48,273 bases of DNA, taken from the NCBI GenBank assembly GCA_964409535.1, contig CAYPDQ010000004.1:1-48273 (forward strand), written 5' to 3'. Below the pieces are notes generated by a model. It was not told the origin of the DNA. It saw nothing but the letters and a program-made list of their open reading frames with translations, and did not search any database. The position numbers were made by a program, and so were the translations under genes. The stretch is from JBBUAX01 sp964409535. Its GTDB lineage: Bacteria; Patescibacteriota; Minisyncoccia; UBA6257; 2-01-FULL-56-20. Positions 47,028-48,273 of this stretch are shown piece by piece (position 1 is the stretch's first letter; every line of letters begins with the position of its first letter).

Positions 47028-48143
47028 TTAACGCACCGGTTCCCAGCCGCCGACCAGGCCGTTTTTGGAAAGAACTATCTGCCACAGTTGGGCTCTTCGG
47101 GAGCGGAACAAGCCGGCACAGGACAGCAAATAGTATCTCCACATCCTGCGGAATCTTTCGTCGTACTTATCTTTCAACTTCGGCCAGCTCTTCTCAAAAT
47201 TCTCGTGCCAGGCCGTGAGGGTCTTGTCGTAGTCGGCGCCGAAATTATGCCAATCCTCCATAACGAAAATTTTCTCGATCCCGGCTCCGATCTGCCTGAC
47301 CGACGGCAGATGGCCGACCGGGAAAATGTATTTCGCCACCCAGGGGTCGGTAGTGGTGGTGGACGTATCCCGGCCGATGGTATGCAAAAGGAACAAGCCT
47401 TCGTCTTTGAGACAACGATTAACAACCCGCATATAGGTCTTATAGTTTTGGGAGCCGACGTGCTCAATCATGCCCACCGAGACAACGCGGTCAAACTTGC
47501 CGCTTGTCTCCCGGTAATCCTCTAACTTGACTTCTACCGGCAGCCCCTTGCACAACTCTCTGGCCAGTTCCGCTTGTTCCCTTGAAACGGTGATGCCGGT
47601 GGCGGCAACTTTATACTTTTGAGCGGCATAGCGCATCAAAGTTCCCCAGCCGCAGCCGATATCCAAAAGCGTCATCCCCGGTTTGAGGCCGAGCTTTCTG
47701 CAGATCAGGTCAAATTTCGCTTCCTGTGCCTCGTCCAAGTTCTTGGCGCCCAGCCAGTAGCCACAGGAGTAGGCCATTGTTTTCCCCAGCATTTGGACAA
47801 ACAGGTCGTTCCCCGTATCGTAATGTTTTTCTCCGATGACGAAAGCCCGGTCTCGCGATTGAAGATTGAATATCTTGGACGCCACGGCGCGAGAGATTAA
47901 CGGCCAGTTGAACCTTACCCTCTCGTCCAGGCGGGAGCGCAAAATCCGGTAGAAAAACTCGTCCAGCCGCTCGCAGTCCCACCAGCCGTCCATATACGCT
48001 TCGCCCAGCCCCAAAGAACCGTCGCGAAGCACGCGATCAAACGTTCGCTCATCGTGAACGCGCATATCCCACGGATCGCTGCCGTTTATCTTTATGCCGG
48101 CCGTGGAAAGCAGCTCTTGAGCGATCGTTTGGTTATTTGCCAT
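47028..48143 (-). CDS. cfa: Cyclopropane-fatty-acyl-phospholipid synthase
   Basis: 371 residues. The N-terminal lipid-binding part (SLGLGEAYMDGWWDCERLDE) is followed by the SAM domain: HYDTGNDLFVQMLGKTMAYSCGYW, motif I LLDIGCGWGTLMRYAA, DRVVSVGMIEHVG (active-site Glu) and the C-terminal FRRMWRYYLLSCAGLFRSRR. All family markers are in place. It methylenates double bonds of membrane phospholipids. Together with the downstream lycopene cyclase it suggests a membrane-lipid unit. Confidence 0.96.
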   Translation of the reverse strand: MANNQTIAQELLSTAGIKINGSDPWDMRVHDERTFDRVLRDGSLGLGEAYMDGWWDCERLDEFFYRILRSRLDERVRFNWPLISRAVASKIFNLQSRDRAFVIGEKHYDTGNDLFVQMLGKTMAYSCGYWLGAKNLDEAQEAKFDLICRKLGLKPGMTLLDIGCGWGTLMRYAAQKYKVAATGITVSREQAELARELCKGLPVEVKLEDYRETSGKFDRVVSVGMIEHVGSQNYKTYMRVVNRCLKDEGLFLLHTIGRDTSTTTTDPWVAKYIFPVGHLPSVRQIGAGIEKIFVMEDWHNFGADYDKTLTAWHENFEKSWPKLKDKYDERFRRMWRYYLLSCAGLFRSRRAQLWQIVLSKNGLVGGWEPVR

Positions 48144-48165
48144 TCTTGTTAAAAATTTGGTTGTT

Positions 48166-48273
48166 TTAATTCAGTTGCCAAGTAAAAATTCTCACTACAT
48201 CGGCTATGCCGGTAATCTTTAATTCAATCGATTTCGGGATCGGTGCGATCGGATCGAATACAAGCATCCCTTC
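48166..48273 (-). CDS. C-terminal end of an unknown gene
   Basis: Last 35 residues of a minus-strand frame that enters from the right edge; it ends GIADVVRIFTWQLN at TAA. The pattern EGMLVFDPI then SIELKITGI resembles the end of small outer immunoglobulin-like domains (DUF4352 style), which is a guess. Only 22 bases separate it from cfa. Confidence 0.5.
   Translation of the reverse strand, partial: EGMLVFDPIAPIPKSIELKITGIADVVRIFTWQLN

Noticed and set aside
1..48273. CRISPR arrays, insertion sequences or prophage
   Set aside because: No regularly spaced direct repeats, transposase or phage structural genes were seen. The only mobile-type genes are the intein, the LAGLIDADG gene and a Xer that looks house-keeping.

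Overview
The window most likely comes from a Parcubacteria-type member of the Candidate Phyla Radiation (Patescibacteria). This is inferred from the gene content and style. There is an array of short VirB2/TrbC-like (T4SS_pilin family) proteins, tRNA genes without encoded CCA, many genes that start a few bases after a -10 box with no Shine-Dalgarno, an archaeal-type glyceraldehyde-3-phosphate dehydrogenase, and core genes embedded among many small unknown proteins. TGA, TAG and TAA all act as stops, so there is no sign of UGA recoding.

Layout. 1-2051: a partial lipoprotein and two exported unknowns. 2169-7213 (minus): rpsO, a NYN-domain gene, pnp, trpS and a membrane protein. 7252-9389: divergent murB and a XerC-like recombinase, followed by a 38-bp perfect palindrome. 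9506-9873: GIY-YIG gene and tRNA-Leu. 10010-12368 (plus): a small protein and a two-gene operon of unknown membrane proteins. 12466-17208 (minus): five pilin-type membrane proteins (one fused to a peptidase-like domain) and an orphan solute-binding protein. 17311-21836 (minus): gyrA interrupted by a 390-residue intein, a small membrane protein and a degenerate metallo-beta-lactamase-fold protein. 21837-22406: a large gene-free, strongly self-complementary region. 22407-26564: rpsA, a LAGLIDADG endonuclease overlapping tRNA-Phe, tRNAs for Arg, Pro and Val, a methyltransferase, and a structured non-coding RNA candidate beside DnaA-box-like repeats. 26610-29663: folD, glyA and a dCTP deaminase-like gene. 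29677-38537 (minus): an eight-gene run (MacA-like adaptor, permease, ATPase, phasin-like, UbiB kinase, DUF998, DoxX, metal ATPase with a CPD motif). 38768-48273 (minus): archaeal-type GAPDH, an SPW protein, three GH130 modules, CopA, a lycopene-cyclase-domain protein, a cyclopropane fatty acid synthase and a partial gene.

Two expression styles coexist. Core genes, mostly on the minus strand, usually lack a Shine-Dalgarno, and several are leaderless. Seven unknown genes (six on plus, one on minus) have perfect GGAGG-type sites; four of them have a TTGACT- or TTGATT-type promoter, and several have terminators that overlap the stop codon. Short repeats are scattered through the window, some inserted in frame inside genes. 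tRNA genes abut or overlap three protein genes. I could not run any database search or folding program; family names rest on motifs visible in the translations.
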